NCBI GenBank assembly: GCA_026874595.1
Contig: CM049318.1
Coordinates: forward strand, 24,013,456 to 24,077,455
Source of the DNA: Sipunculus nudus
Taxonomy: Eukaryota > Annelida > Sipuncula > Golfingiida > Sipunculidae
Direction: 5' to 3'
Length of the DNA stretch: 64,000 bases
In this document: positions 22,995 to 36,410 of the stretch, piece after piece
How positions within the stretch are numbered: position 1 is the first letter of the stretch
Layout: every line of letters starts with the position of its first letter
Made by a program: the position numbers and the translations under genes
Notes under the pieces: generated by a model
The model's database searches: none
What the model was told of the DNA's origin: nothing
Seen by the model: only the letters and a program-made list of their open reading frames with translations

Positions 22995-23109
22995 TTATAA
23001 AGGTCTTATGAATGAACACTCGGAGTCGCTGAATGGATTTAAGGAAGCGTTACGATTGGTTTTGCAATATTTGTAGAGAGAAAAAAGAAAGCAGTGCATG
23101 CTTGCAACA

Positions 23110-23185
23110 ATAAATAAATGAATAAATAAATAATAATAATAATAATAATAATAGTAATAATAATAATTATTATTATTATTTTTTA
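23110..23185. repeat. (AAT)n/(AAAT)n simple repeat
   Basis: ATAA tetranucleotides run into AAT trinucleotides and then ATT on the right, so the block can fold on itself. Confidence 0.9.
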
Positions 23186-23723
23186 TAGTAATAGATTTTA
23201 TTATAAAAATAATAAGAAAAATAAAAAATAATCACAACAACAACAATGATAATTAACACTGCTACTGCTACTACGACTAATCATCATTATTATTCATTCA
23301 TTCTGTCTTTTCTTAAAGGGCCAACTTGACTACTGTTATATCAAAAACACGTAATATATATTATTCTTAATATATTTTCAACTTAAATATGGTGTGTAGA
23401 ATAAGAAGAAAATAAAAAAAAAACATATGATGTGTATGTGATGCCCGTCTTAATTTAAGTGTTATTTTTACCGATTCGGATGATATTCAAGAATTAACAA
23501 CAGCTGAATGAGCTTTTTCTCTAGTGTTCATTAAAGTCTTTTTCATTTTGGGCTTCCTTGATCATTGATCCTCGCGCATCGAGCTAATAATCACTTGTAA
23601 ACTCGAAATCCATATTTGCTGGAAAGACTTTACAGCTTAAATCACCTTTAAAGAAAGAGTGAACCGCGCATGCGTCAGTTTGGCAGTTTTGCATTATGTA
23701 ATAAGTCTGTCGTAAAACATCGC

Positions 23724-23744
23724 GGTTCTATCAGTGATAGAACC
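23724..23744. repeat. Perfect 21-bp palindrome
   Basis: GGTTCTATCA and its complement TGATAGAACC surround a single central G. It matches the core of the bacterial tet operator (CTATCAGTGATAG) by coincidence; in an animal genome it is simply a dyad that could bind a dimeric factor. Confidence 0.8.
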
Positions 23745-24130
23745 TATGCATACTATATTTTCTTATAAGGAATACAGAAGTGAGTATTTTCGGTTGAAGA
23801 CAGACACTTTCTCCTGATTTAGCGGTGCAAGATTTTTATTTCTCGTGTTCACTGTTGGAGAACCGTCGGAAAATTAAAAAAAAAAAACAGTCTTCAGACG
23901 TGCGCAAAAGAATATAACTGCAAGTTTAGTACACATGATTTTATGTATCATTTTATACATGAGATATTTCAGCAACTGGTCTGTAGGTGGAAGCAGATGT
24001 AAGATGAGAAAGTGTACAGCTGGTTTGGCTGCCCTTACTGACCCAATCCTTCAGTGACTGTCTTTGAAGATCTCCTTACGGCGTCTGATGACTCCAAGAA
24101 CAGTTACATTTTATTTGTACAATGGACATT

Positions 24131-27120
24131 CTCATCTGCGCTCTGGAGTATGTACATTTATAAAAATATATAAACCTGCACAGGCAAGCTGGCCCTGCTT
24201 GGCTCAAACTTTTTTTATTTTGAGGATTGTGTAATACTTTTAGTATGCATTGGTTCTAACTTCCAATTTAGGCAGCACGAAAATTTAATTTCGGAGTCGC
24301 CGTTTCACAAATATTATTTTTGTGAAAGAAGTCCTCGGTGAAGAAGTAAAAAAAAAATGAATTTAAAAACTTCATAAAAGTATCATTGAAATTGACTAGA
24401 TTTTGTTTATGAGCATCAGTTTAAGAGTCGAAGATCCTTTTTGCTTTTTCCTACAAGTTAGCAAAAATCTTCTTGACCGACAACAGAACCACCAACTCGC
24501 TACGCTGTTTTATTCACAGAAACCGTAGATTTCTTCATATGACCCAAGGGAATTATCAATAACATTTCTTAAAAGTGTACCAATTTACTTAAGTTATCAT
24601 TAATGAAGTTCCAAATTCAACAGAATTTGATTTAAAATGTAAGGTTGGTTTAATAACAGAATACTGAAACAATATCAGCCATAAAAATGCAGTAAACAGA
24701 TCAGTAGCATGTTGGAGGCAATCTGTGTTATTATTAAGCCCCGAATGTTTCACTTTTTCACCACACTTGTAAAAAAAAATCTAGAAGTCATACTTTATAG
24801 TATACAATGGAGGTATTTTCTGAAGTTCAAAGTTCAAGTTTCACCATCTTGCCATGAACAAGAAGCTTAATTACATAAACTCCTCGCTAAGAGGATGGAA
24901 TGGGGATTCAACAAGAGACCCTCACTTCCGAAGTCCAACGACTCACCCATAAAGCTACGTCCTGTTTTGTATCAATCAGATACAGGGCTGTTACATTATT
25001 CTCTTTGTCACTGGCCAAGTGTCATTACGGATTGCACGGCGGCAATAGAATACAAGTAGCTGAGAGTGTCCGTCTGCTGTCTTCATAACGAGGCTAGCCT
25101 TGACTTTAGGTCACATTAAGCACGCCGAATTAGCCGGGATACCAATTAGGACAGGTGTGTCAGAGCCCGGAGCCGCGGCCAGCCGAGTTTGGATCGAGCC
25201 CAACCAAGCTCCGCCGATATTTCATTCAGCCGAAGTGAACCGATTTTTCGCAGCTTGATTTGGCTTGAGAAAAAATGAATACAAAAAGATAAATCTTTTT
25301 AAATTAAAAATGCCCAAAACATATACAGACTTATACAAAGTCAGTTTTGTTGATTTTGAAAATAATTGACAAAGTTGAAATTAGCCGCATTATAATAATG
25401 GTCAAGCCTGGAACTTCTGAAATTTAGGGGTCTGAAAATTATAAAAAACTTGTTTAAATAAAATGGGTCATTGTTTAACATCGTCAAATGAATGGGCTTT
25501 TCTGGTTCAGTTTAAGCCAGCCGACATTTTGGAAGCCGTATCGAGCCACGAAACGCGGCTTACTAATAAAGTCAACCGTCTGTTTGTCAAAGCCAGCCGC
25601 ATTGGCGGTCCTAACACCGATCCGTGCTCTCTAGGTGTGTGTATCTTTACAAGATTCAATGTGTATCCGCATTATTTAATCTGTACCTTGTCGACCTTGT
25701 GTTCTCTGGCATGACAGCGCCGACAAATCACTTACGTACATGTGAACTTTTAGTTCTCCTTCTCACTCCTACTTTCCACCGTGGTTATCTGACCCCGCCA
25801 TTTTAAGTTTCGCTTTCTTTTAGCGAAGACACCACCTGTGTCCAATGCTGATTTTATGGATGCCGGGGGTCGCAGCTGCGATGGTGTAATTGGCTCATAT
25901 CCTCCGTCCTTTTTTTCAAGACCACAATACCAAAATGATAAAATTCTTTTCCAACGTTCTTCAGTCAGACCAATCCTTCCGTAAGCAAGCTTATTCAGAT
26001 ACTATTGTGACATTTATCGTTCTTATTATGTAGTTATTCATAATTAAAAGAAGAGCAGAATTACCTGATAAATCGAAGACAATTTATTTCATTCTTAATT
26101 AAAAGAAACGGTGTTTTGTCCAGAGAGTGAGCCGAACATAGAACGTTATTGAGCGACTTTTGCCCAGCGACATGTATTGTCATCAATGATTTGCGCGCGC
26201 ACAGGCACGCAGATCCTTTGGTTGAAAACATTTTGATAACTTCGATCAAAATTGCAGAAGAGTATGTTGCATTGTATTAACCAGAAAAAAAATATAACAA
26301 AACAATTGAGATCGGATGAATTTGTGGAAAAAAGTGTTTACAGTTGTGTTATATTTATATGAGGGTGGAATGTCTGTACTTGAATATTTAGTATCCTGTG
26401 TGGAATTACGAGCCGTGAAGTGCCTATTAGACTGTTCAGTCTAAGTCAATATTATGTCTCGTTTACAAGAGTACCCTCCTTTATATGCGTGGCCTGGTTC
26501 TATGAAACTTTTATTGAACAGCCAACACCCAGGGGTTTGGCTGGAAAAGGAACGTCATTGGCCACAAAAGAATGTCCTCTATGCGGTTAAACCAACACAA
26601 TTACTTGGTATAAGTCAGATAATATACTTGTTAGCTCCTATACAATGACCTGCAATACTTAAAATTACTATGTCACAGATATTGATGCATCAACAATGAT
26701 AGGTGATTAGTATGCTTGTCATGCGACGGGTTAAAACACCTGACTAAACAATCATAATGGGTGGGCTTGCCTCATGAATATTCAATAGGGCATATTCTTT
26801 GCTACTCAGTGGGGTTCTTCACGATTATATACCTCTCAGCTCGGACTTTGTATTAAATGAACCTTCTCTCGTTTTACTCTACTTCAACTTTGATTTGTGG
26901 AGACACGGATACTAAGAGATCTTACTGCTCCGACCCTAGTTTAAACTGATTTCTTATGCACAGTAAACGAAGTGTCTAACTGGGACCACTTGTCTAGACG
27001 ACCCGACACGTTCCGAAAAAAACGTTTACTTTAGGGCATCGTTAAGAATTTGCATTAATGGTTGGGGGCTGATTACATTAAAGAAACTGTTTTTTTTATA
27101 AAGAAAACCTATAGAATACC
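24131..27120. other. Non-coding stretch with moderately GC-rich patches
   Basis: Positions 24880-25260 and 25490-25800 are richer in GC and contain several short frames, but none has a recognisable domain or supported splice sites. A perfect 7-bp-stem hairpin (TTAGACT-GTTC-AGTCTAA) lies at 26427-26444. Confidence 0.35.
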
Positions 27121-27123
27121 TAC

Positions 27124-27125
<2 letters not shown>

Positions 27126-27156
<31 letters not shown>
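27126..27156. repeat. (GA)n microsatellite
   Basis: About 15 GA units, followed by a further GA-rich patch and a poly-G run (about 27250-27261). Confidence 0.95.
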
Positions 27157-27157
<1 letters not shown>

Positions 27158-27261
27158 AGACAAACAAAAAGAGAGATAGAGTAAGGAGTGAGTCAGAAAG
27201 ACAAAAATAACGAAGTACAGACAAACAAAGAGAGAGAGAGCGAGTCGGGAGGGGGGGGGGG

Positions 27262-29894
27262 CATGTTTCTATGCATGACGCACACTAGATTAGCACACCG
27301 AAAGAGAAGCTACCTCTCTCATATGACCGATTTTCAAAATAAAGGCAAAAAATCCGCCAGTGTCCATGAGCTATTCCACTGAATTTATCTTTCTACAAAT
27401 ATCTGTACGTATACGCTCGAAGAATCTATATGACAGATATCACGGCTCCATATAGTATACACATAACCGCCATCGGTGAATAAAAGGCTCTCTGATTAAA
27501 GATTTATTAGTTTGATAAGATACCAATGATACGATATGAGATAGAGATACGACGGAACATTATTCATTTCACATACAAGGTTGCTTAGAATTCGGTAGAC
27601 GGTCAAATGGCAATTCCACTGACCACCCGTCGAATGGCCAGGGGCTTCGCGAGTTGCTGAGTGACGCCTGATACAGTGCTAATGGGTTTTATGGCCTGTA
27701 GTCTTATACTAGGGGTCTGCTGGCGACGGCACCATACCAGCAATAAATTAGAATCAAAGTATCTGATGATCTTCCAACTGGACGCACCACGGGGGATGAC
27801 GTGTGATCCTGGGTCACCTTTGTCTTGGTTCTCCCTTGTTTGACTCGATGTACGAGACATCAGCGACTGCGACGTACTGCATGCCACAGAACATGCACTC
27901 GCGTTGCTATAGTGATTTTAATCCCTTGGTGCAATCGAACATGCGATGCCATTTGTGTCAGTAATATATCCTGCGCGCATATTCTCTGATGTATTTTCCC
28001 CGGCTCTTTGCTTCTATAGTGACTGTGTGGGAGGCATACATAGAATTCCGAGCAATACCACGGCCGAGTCAGTTAAAACAATGACTTAATAAAGAATACT
28101 AACTAAATCAATAATATAGGAACCAATTCCTGGCTTTTCCATCATTGAATATTCTGATATAATAGTCCCTTATGATAAAATAAATATTATTTCTTTCTAG
28201 ATAATCTGTGAAAATATTCATATTTAATATTATTCATAATTATAATTCAGTAGATTATCTTTTTAGAATATTTTAATGATACTGGAATATAAAAGTCCGC
28301 ATTATAATAATTACCTACACATTTTAAACGACAGCTCAGTCATACAAAATTTTGATTTTAATGTTTATGTGATTCTTTTAATTTTTACCATGATTAGTCA
28401 ATCAGAAGAATTTTTTTTTAATGCATACAACTACCACTACTTCTACTACTACTATACTACTACTGCTATTAGTTATGATAATTATAATAATAACAGAAGT
28501 TATACTAAAAGGTTGATGTTTATTATTGCCGTTGAGTCGTTTTATTATATTATTGCGTTAAATTATAATGGCAACATGAATAGTCACATATTTGTCATGA
28601 AAAAAGGACAAAAAGAAAAAAAATAAAACGGCACGATTGGGTTTATCTGTTTACTGGAACTGTGTAAAAATATTTAATAAAATATACGTGTCTGTCCCCA
28701 GATAGAGGTACAATGAAGACCGCCTCCAGATTGTTTCTGTCCCATCCCGGAATTCTATCAACTTGTCCTCCTCCTATCTCGATTACAGGTCTGTGTAGTT
28801 TCGTGATACTCATTGGTCATTAGTTACCAAAATGCAGCTTGCAGACAGAGTCATCATAGCTAGCACAGAGAACCATACCGGGCGTGCAAAGAAAGGCAAT
28901 CTGAATCCATATTTAGATTAATGTAGTCATGGGTGACATCAACATTTGGGAATTCTAAGAAAAAATCCAATCGTGCTAGTAATATTTTCTGCTCTCGGTG
29001 TATTAATGAGCCAGATGAACTAAAATCGGTAAAATATAGTTTCAATGATGAGAACAGAACGGTCGGAGAATGGTAATTTAAATTTGGAAAATGTTCGTTC
29101 AATTGGAGTGAATTTCTTGTGTGTAATACATATATTTACCTACCAATAATGCATGCTATTAACATTATACAGGCAACTAGACCAACTCAATAACTGTAGC
29201 GAGAAGCCTGGTGGTATAAACGGGTTATATCTGCCTGGCACGTTCTGTGTTATTAAAGTAGGATATTTTAACAGGGTTATTAAGGTCGGGTTTTCTCCAA
29301 TCTGTGGCCCGCAGGAATCAATGGTCCAGGATTTAGGACAATGTAAATATACAGCATCCCCTAATCCCCCGGCAAACCATGGTACATCATCCTCTCTCCT
29401 ACCCACATCGCAGGCGGGAGATCTACCACTTGCGGAGCATACTGATTCATACATTTTAATATAGTGTGAATGTTATGACTCCTGAGAAAATCTTGGGAAT
29501 TCCCTGCAAGATACTCTACCCTTCCGCATGCAATGGTGAACCTTGATTTGCAATTCTAATATCTACGGCTTAATCACATGTTTATATTGTATATTTATAA
29601 AATGTTTGCAAATGTCTACCAACTTGGTCTTATTTATAATGTGTAAGTTGGCCCTTTCAGTATATGAGATATGTACAAATCTGAATCATGTACTTGCTTG
29701 GCACTGAAGGCAAATATAGTCGTGCATATATACAGGAGTGCATGTGGGTCTAAAAGAAATTTAATTTTATATACATATAAATATATACATAAATTTTGTT
29801 TGTTTTACCCTTCTTCCATGTAGATAACATAGACAAAACATACCACAACTAACATTATTGGGAGTTAGATTATTATAAAGTATTGGTGATATGT
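27262..29894. other. Non-coding stretch
   Basis: Positions 28410-28510 are a CTA/TAC and ATA low-complexity region that produces an artefactual 116-codon frame. Positions 29140-29464 are open for over 100 codons on both strands but match no family. Confidence 0.4.
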
Positions 29895-29927
<33 letters not shown>

Positions 29928-29942
29928 ATATATATATATAAT
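29895..29942. repeat. (TA)n microsatellite
   Basis: TA repeat interrupted once by TTTG. Confidence 0.95.
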
Positions 29943-30239
29943 ATTAGCTCTGGTTCCATGCCATTTACCACTCTAGCCCTTGTTTATTGAAGAAAAAAAA
30001 CAGGTTTATATAACCACATCTCTGGTTCCATACAACAAAGCAGTCAGGCCGTTATTGCAGAAAAAAAAACTGCAGTGCACGTACACAAATCCTGTGTCGC
30101 CTGGGGGCGGCGCAAGTCTTTTTTGTGTAAGCTTGACTACAGTGTTGAAATTCACGGGTAACGACTAGGATCAAATCCCTATACGTATCATGTCATTACG
30201 ACGGTATCTTGAGTCAAGACCTGACACCGAGTAAACAAG

Positions 30240-30375
30240 ACCTTGCAGTCTCGTCAATACCCGCGCATGCGCCATAAAAGCGCCCCAGTACGTCGTTACA
30301 GGCGCGTCGCCCGCCAGAATTAAGATCGTCCTCAAAACCGAAGCCTCTTGTGGAACCTCCGATGGCGCCGGGGTT
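30240..30375. promoter_or_regulatory. GC-rich patch with an NRF1-type site
   Basis: CCCGCGCATGCGCC (about 30260-30273) contains the NRF1 palindrome GCGCATGCGC. It is followed directly by ATAAAAG, a TATA-like motif, and by CpG-dense sequence (GGCGCGTCGCCCGCC). Such a cluster in otherwise AT-rich DNA is promoter-like. No downstream exon is identified. Confidence 0.35.
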
Positions 30376-30954
30376 ATACTTGTACATGTTAAATGCTATA
30401 TTCCCTTCTGTACATTATATACTTCTTCATTCTAAAGCAGGCGCCACTGACCTCTGGATTGACTTAATCAAGACTAAACAAGACTTATGATCGTTATCAA
30501 ACGGATAAAAGTTAGCCAAAAAAATTTAAAATTTTAAAATTGTAAAAATCGATTGCCGGAAGTTAATGTCATGTTATTCTTCTATGTCAGGACGATTATT
30601 TATTTTCAGTCTGTATATTCATAATTTCAGTGTTTAATTTCCGTGTTTCTTATGTCTTTATGCTATTGTATTTCGAAAAGATCTACTCTTTTATTCTTTG
30701 ATTTTCTCAAATGGATATTCTTTTCATACTAATGTTAACTAATTATTGCTAATTTACCTGTTTCTCACATGCATTTCAACACAGTACAATACATACTCTT
30801 CCGCTCTTGAAAGATCTTATGTTGATTATTGACTGGAAATTGAATATAATAACGACCTAGCTTAAAGCTGATAATACAAATGATCAAACCATGTTTCCTT
30901 AACCAAGCATATATCAGTCCTACCATAGGGACAGACGATTCTAGCAAGTACAAT

Positions 30955-30989
30955 AGAGGCGGATCAAGATCGGGGGGGGGGGGGGGGGG
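30955..30989. repeat. Poly-G tract with a MITE-like end
   Basis: AGAGGCGGATCAAGAT precedes 18 consecutive G residues. The GGCGGATC motif followed by G-runs recurs in the hAT-like elements at 13.0 and 43.6 kb, so this may be another truncated end. Confidence 0.45.
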
Positions 30990-31734
30990 CACAGAATCTG
31001 TGTCTCAGCCAAGTACATTTAAAACACATGTTAACCATTTCTCTGTTTTTACTAGAAAATAATTACCCAAATCCCCGGGACCAGTTTTGCATTATTTATT
31101 ATGACTTTTGTAGCAAAGATGTATTGCGGATGAATATCCAGTGTTAAAGCAGTCCTTACGGCAAAACATCAATTTGTGAAATATTTATGGGCCGTTTTTC
31201 CGAGGAGACTGCAAAAGAGAGCCTTAAAGGAGCGAGTACATCTAGTTTGATAAAAGAAGTGGAGTGAAACATCAACTGTCGGCCATTCCTGATGCATGTA
31301 GTCATCCTGCTATAACGACCCATAATTTTGGTTTTGGCCGGGTATTTTACAACCGATCATATCTGCCCCATATAAACATTCCGCTGACCCAACCAAATGT
31401 AATAATCACACTACTTGTCGTGTATAAGCAAGGCTTTACTTAAGTATGTGTTTATTAAACGAAAGGAAACTTTTTTTTAATTAAGGCTTTCATCCACCCT
31501 TTGTGAATGACCGGAGAGTACACACGTTATGAGAGATCGAAATGTAGATTTTACAACCAAAATGCAAGCAAAACCTCTTAATTGTAGACCTTTGTTCCTT
31601 TTATATAATGCTTTGATTTTCTATAAAAATCTCTAACTTTTGTGTCATATGAATATTGAATGGACCAAGGAAAATATAAATTATGAATTATGATGCTTTT
31701 GTGGTTTTGGTTATACCTTTATGGTTATTATGTC

Positions 31735-32400
31735 TTACTTCCCATGTGGGAGACATATAATGTTTAGTCTGTCGGCGTCGCCGCCGTCGTCATTTGTGTC
31801 ATATCTTGTGAACACGATAACCTTTAATGGACTGAAACATTTTTCATGAAATTTTAATTAAATTTTTTCTACCAAAATCTCGGACGAGTTCAAAAACCGG
31901 TGAACTTTACCTTCATCATCAGGGTCAAATAGGCCAAAATAGAATTATTTGTTAACTCCATAACTTTAGAAGTAGCGCATATTTCGCCTAAAATTTGAAA
32001 CACTAATTGTTATAATCAAGTCCCTTGAGGAGCTCGAAAATGGTGACTTTGACCTGGGCCTTCAAGGTCAAATCAGCCAGGATAGAAATTGATTTTGAAC
32101 GCTATATCTTCTGAAACACTTGATATATTTCATGAAATTCAACTTGCGAATTGTCTCTAACTTGACCTTCATCAGTTGTGAATCCCATTACTTTAGAAGT
32201 AGCGCAATTTTTTTCCTCAAATTATAAAGACTAATTGTTTTTATCAAGTCCCTTGAGGAGTTCGAAAACTGATGACTTTGACACGGATATTCAAGGTCAA
32301 ATCAACCAAAATATAATTTCTTATTAAACGCTATATATTTGAACCACTTGATATATTTTCATAACATTCAACTTGTGAATTGTCTCTACCAAACCGCCTT
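31735..32400. mobile_element. Dispersed element made of two 227-bp modules
   Basis: ACTTTAGAAGTAGCGCA occurs at 31963 and 32190. Around each copy lie ATCAAGTCCCTTGAGGAG, TTCAAGGTCAAATCA, ACGCTATAT, CACTTGATATATTT and TTGTCTCTA in the same order. The left end (CCCATGTGGGAGACATATAA) precedes a CpG-rich GTCGGCGTCGCCGCCGTCG stretch. This layout, a GTC/CGTC-rich head followed by tandem modules with ACCTTGACC-type motifs, resembles dispersed elements of molluscan genomes. No coding capacity is present. Confidence 0.65.
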
Positions 32401-33050
32401 GGTTTGTGTAGGTGGTCGTGTGACGGTCGAGATTGAATTCAAGGTAAATTGTTAATTCTTCAGAGAATTAGCCTTCAACATTCTTCTGACAATTTAATTG
32501 TCTTAACAAGGGAAACGGTTGTCACATCATTAAGGAACACCGAGTGTAGGTGAAAAAGTGTTAATTATTGCAAACAAGTTAGCTCAATATTTATTTTTGT
32601 CTGGAATTTTGCGTTATTCGGAAGAACTTGCATTGGTGTAAACTGCAGCCCTAAAACATAACATTTTAACCGCAAGTCAAGATTAATTTGCTTTTCCAGT
32701 GTTTTACCTTGTAATTCGAACAATAGATTCGAATAGTCTGTGATCTTTTTACATTATATTTCATTATTATTATTAAACTGGATATTTACAATATCTGTGT
32801 AACTTTTTTATTGAAGTATAAAAGATCACAACACTCGCTTCCTTTCAAATGACACAGATAACATACGAGTCATACCCTCTTTTTGATTAAACAAATTGGT
32901 GCCAGATATTGCTCTGATAAAAGTAAGACAGAAAGTGGTGCGTTATTATGGGGATTTGTTGAAATGTAAGCACAAAACGCTCCTCGTATATAACATTGCA
33001 AGTTTTTCTAATGTCTGCCCACGCTCAAAGTGGTAAAGTTTCTTAGAAGT
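32401..33050. other. Non-coding stretch
   Basis: No gene recognised. Confidence 0.4.
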
Positions 33051-33301
33051 CTGAAATTGATTAATCCCCGGTCCAGCCCCATAAAGACCAGCGCTTACAC
33101 CCATAAGTATACAGTGTCTAACCAGTCCTGGAAACCCTGTCAGTCCAGTCTGTAAATACTAATACTACAAAGCAATAAAACCTGCAGAGTCAGCAAATAT
33201 CCTGCCTGTGTAGATTGTATATTACGAGGAGACCCAGTCTGTCTGAGAGGATTAAGACCCACCCAAACCGCCGAGGTGCAATAAAATTCCAATATATCAA
33301 A

Positions 33302-33342
33302 ATGGCGATTGCTGCGTATCCGGTTCCGGTTTTCACTGACAG
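33302..33342 (+). CDS. Candidate first coding exon (low confidence)
   Basis: AAAATGGCG at 33302 has a strong initiation context. Thirteen codons read MAIAAYPVPVFTD, then AG meets GTACTT, a weak donor. Upstream, 33060-33200 is a relatively GC-rich leader with CCCATAAAG (TATA-like). No upstream in-frame stop distinguishes it, and the same frame continues to 33436, so this is a weak candidate. Confidence 0.15.
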
Positions 33343-34380
33343 GTACTTGACCCCCCGCGATTTCCTGGAGTTAGTTTTCTTGTTTCAACCGTCTGGTTTG
33401 GGGATCAAAGGGTATACAATGCATCAGTGTTTATAGTTCTCTTTCCCGGCACTTTGAAATTGGGATACACTCTGTCAGACCAGGATAACCAGGAGAGTCG
33501 GTGCATGCTCTCGGGCGAGCCTCTTAATACAAACATAGTCCCTCGCAAAAACACATTATCGAAACCCATTTTTCTAACGTTATGATGGTTTATGCTTGGG
33601 AAAATTAAAAACATCTTTCTGTACCTGAATGTCACCGTGTCGTCACGTGACCTATGTCTTGGATTAATTTATTTACCGTTACTTTTAATGGCTACTACAT
33701 GACTTGCGGTACCCGACGATCCGGCAATCAATTGGCCGTATGTTTCAGAGAATAAATGCGGTATATATAGTTAATATTTATCTTTTATGCCATTGTTTAG
33801 ACTAACTTCGTGTCTCTCTGTAGATCCAAAGTGCTCGAGCTGTATATTGTTAACCTTTGTACACAAAAAGGTAGCAATATAATAGAGGCATGATAACACT
33901 TGTATTAACGAGTGGGTCAGTCATTCATTTCGCTAAAATGTAGCCGCGAAATAGCACGACAGGTAAACTTTCTATTTTTAGTGTATCTTATCATATTCAT
34001 CATGTTATCATACATTACGGCTAAAACTTTATCTAACGTTTTTACCACTAATTGGCTTCCCATGTTACCCAATTTTGTAAAAACACGTGGGTTTTGATAA
34101 ATATAAATGTTTGTTAAAATAAACTATACCAGCTTTAGTGTTTACACTAAGCGAGTTTGACACATATAATGTGTTCCATAGCCTCGGTTATAACAGAATT
34201 ATCCGTGTGGTACGGTTTACTCCTAGTAATTTTATAAGCGATAAATATATACCAAGCAAGAATGCAGTTTGACATGTATACACGACGACGCCTTCACGTT
34301 ACAGTCACAAGTACACCTAAGCAATTAAATTTATGCATAAACAATGGAAAAATCTCGGGATTTAGCAGATGGGTTGTTTA
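33343..34380. other. Non-coding stretch
   Basis: No gene recognised; short frames only. Confidence 0.4.
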
Positions 34381-34399
34381 TATACATTTTCAGCGTTAT

Positions 34400-35290
34400 T
34401 TACATGATTATATAAGCATTTGTATTCAGTATGTAAACCAGGCTTATTTAATGCATTATGACATTTACACACAAGTATAGTGGCTTGAAGAAAAAATCGT
34501 ATATACATAATAAAAAAGGAAATAACTACTTGTGTTTTCAAAATATAATGTGACCATCATGATATGTGCATCAGTTTTAATGTTTTATGATTGCATTGAC
34601 ATTTGTATATGCCTCCTACACCAGGCCTGTATTAATTCAGTACGGCATTTATACACAAGTCCCTTGTCTTCAGGTTAATCTCATTTAAACACCAGGAAGG
34701 CTGATATTGATACGTCAAGAAAGATTTAAGTAGTTATGTTTATAATATTCATAGTACGTCAATTCTGATAGCAGTTGATAAGTAGTATTAATATACCGCC
34801 TTAGTGTTGTATAACTGTTGTAATATGTGTACAATGCTTTAAAAGAAACCTCCTATATACATCAAAATAACTTACAGTGATACACTAAGAAAGAAATAAC
34901 TGGCTATTTTTTTCAAAGTGCCCTACGTTTATGTTATGTTAGCTGACGTGTGTATACATTCTGTATATATGTTATGTGATTGCTTTGACGTTTGTATTTA
35001 TTGTGTAAACCAAACTTGAATTAATGCAATGTGGCATTCTATGCAGAAGCACGATGCCTTGAAGGAAAACTCATATATACCACAAAATAACTCTTCCACT
35101 TATACCTTAAGAAAAAAAATGACTGGCTATGTTTAGAATATTCTCAGTGCGTAAGCTAAAACACCGTCTGTTTATACTGTCTGCTTTCATGTGATATGAT
35201 TGTTTTGACTTTTGTATTTATACGTTTGATGACCTGTGTATATACATTCTTAATTAATATTGAATGATTGTTTTGACATTTATTTTTTAT
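34400..35290. repeat. Diverged tandem array with a unit of about 220 bp
   Basis: TGATTG(T/C)TTTGAC(G/T)TTTGTATTTA recurs at 34588, 34978 and 35197, with a partial copy at 35265. CTGGCTAT preceded by AAGAAA recurs at 34900 and 35123. GTGTAAACCA, TTAATGCA, ACACAAG or GCAGAAG and CTTGAAG(G)AAA lie in the same order in each unit. Spacings of 219-223 and 390 suggest four or five decayed copies. No coding potential. Confidence 0.65.
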
Positions 35291-36410
35291 TGGAGAGAAA
35301 TGTTACACATATTATAACATGTTTTGCTGAGGTTTCCTTCGACTGCATACTTACATATATATATAAATCTTGGACATATTCCAGAAGTTATACCACACTG
35401 CGTAAAATAAACCCGTTTACCGTCGGCAGGATGCTCACTTTTTATTTGGATCCTCCACAGATCCTTACAACTATATCTACTCAAATACAATTGCTTTTCT
35501 TCTTGAAGTGGAACGCGACCAATTATATACAGACAAGGCTATGGCGTATATTTCCAATCTCTCGGTTTGTATCAAAGATACAGTTTCTTTGTGTTTAATG
35601 TCTGTTAAATTGCCGATTTACACTTGGCATTATATATGTCTCAAGTCCTGCTGCAGCTGCTAATTGTTATTTTAACTGAGAAATATCTTTGATTAAAACG
35701 TCTTTGACTATGTTCTAAGGAAACTATGGTATTAGATCAGCAGTAGAGACCAACTATCATATGGTAATGGTACGTTTTCTGTGTACTCAAAGCCTAGCAC
35801 GCCGAGTAAAATTCTATTGATTATTGGAAAACGTTACGAATTATTAAATTAAACGAATCATTTATTATGATTAAAGGAACACAAGCTGAATGGTAAACCA
35901 TCTGGATTAACTCCTGTAAGCACTGAAGTTACGCTTAAGAAAAGCGACTACTTTCTAGTTTAGTACATGTATTTATGATTTTACTCAAGGGATGATAAAA
36001 CATGAAGTTGGTTTCACGTTGTAAAGTCTTATATAAACATTAGTATTTTGGCAAGGAGTATTATACGGCAGGAATAATTATACAACACGATATTTGACAA
36101 AATAAATTAATAATGGAACAATATATCAACGACCATAAACCTCTACTTCAGTTTTACCTTTGCTTTCTCTTAATGATTGTAATGTTGCATTAATTTGAAG
36201 TCGGTTTTTTAATTGTTGTATGCATATTATTACAGCTTGCAATTCTCTGTCATATTTGTAGACGTTTTTGGATTCCTTACGGTAAACACGCGGTGCACGT
36301 GCGACCGAAACTAGTCAAATGCCCATGTGCTTAAATTAAGCAGTGATTATATCTTTTAGGGAGAGAATTTGTTATTTGAAAAAAGGTGTTATCGTAGTTG
36401 GATGTGTTTT

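Larger units (their letters stand above)
22160..24130. promoter_or_regulatory. Candidate non-coding regulatory region
   Basis: Largely free of recognisable repeats except an (AAT)n tract. It contains motifs typical of developmental enhancers: ACAATAAAG (Sox-like), CAGCTG E-boxes (about 22462 and 22658), several ATTA/TAAT homeodomain cores, and an NRF1-like CGCGCATGCGTC (about 23666). It also holds a 21-bp palindrome (23724-23744). Conservation cannot be measured from one sequence, so this is a suggestion only. Confidence 0.25.

Noticed and set aside
23724-23744. Engineered tet operator or vector contamination
   Set aside because: Only the 13-bp core matches, there is a single site, and the flanks are ordinary AT-rich host sequence with no vector features.
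29140-29464. Overlapping 103-104 codon frames on both strands
   Set aside because: Both are open but neither resembles a known protein, and antisense openness is usually a shadow effect. No splice signals were convincing.
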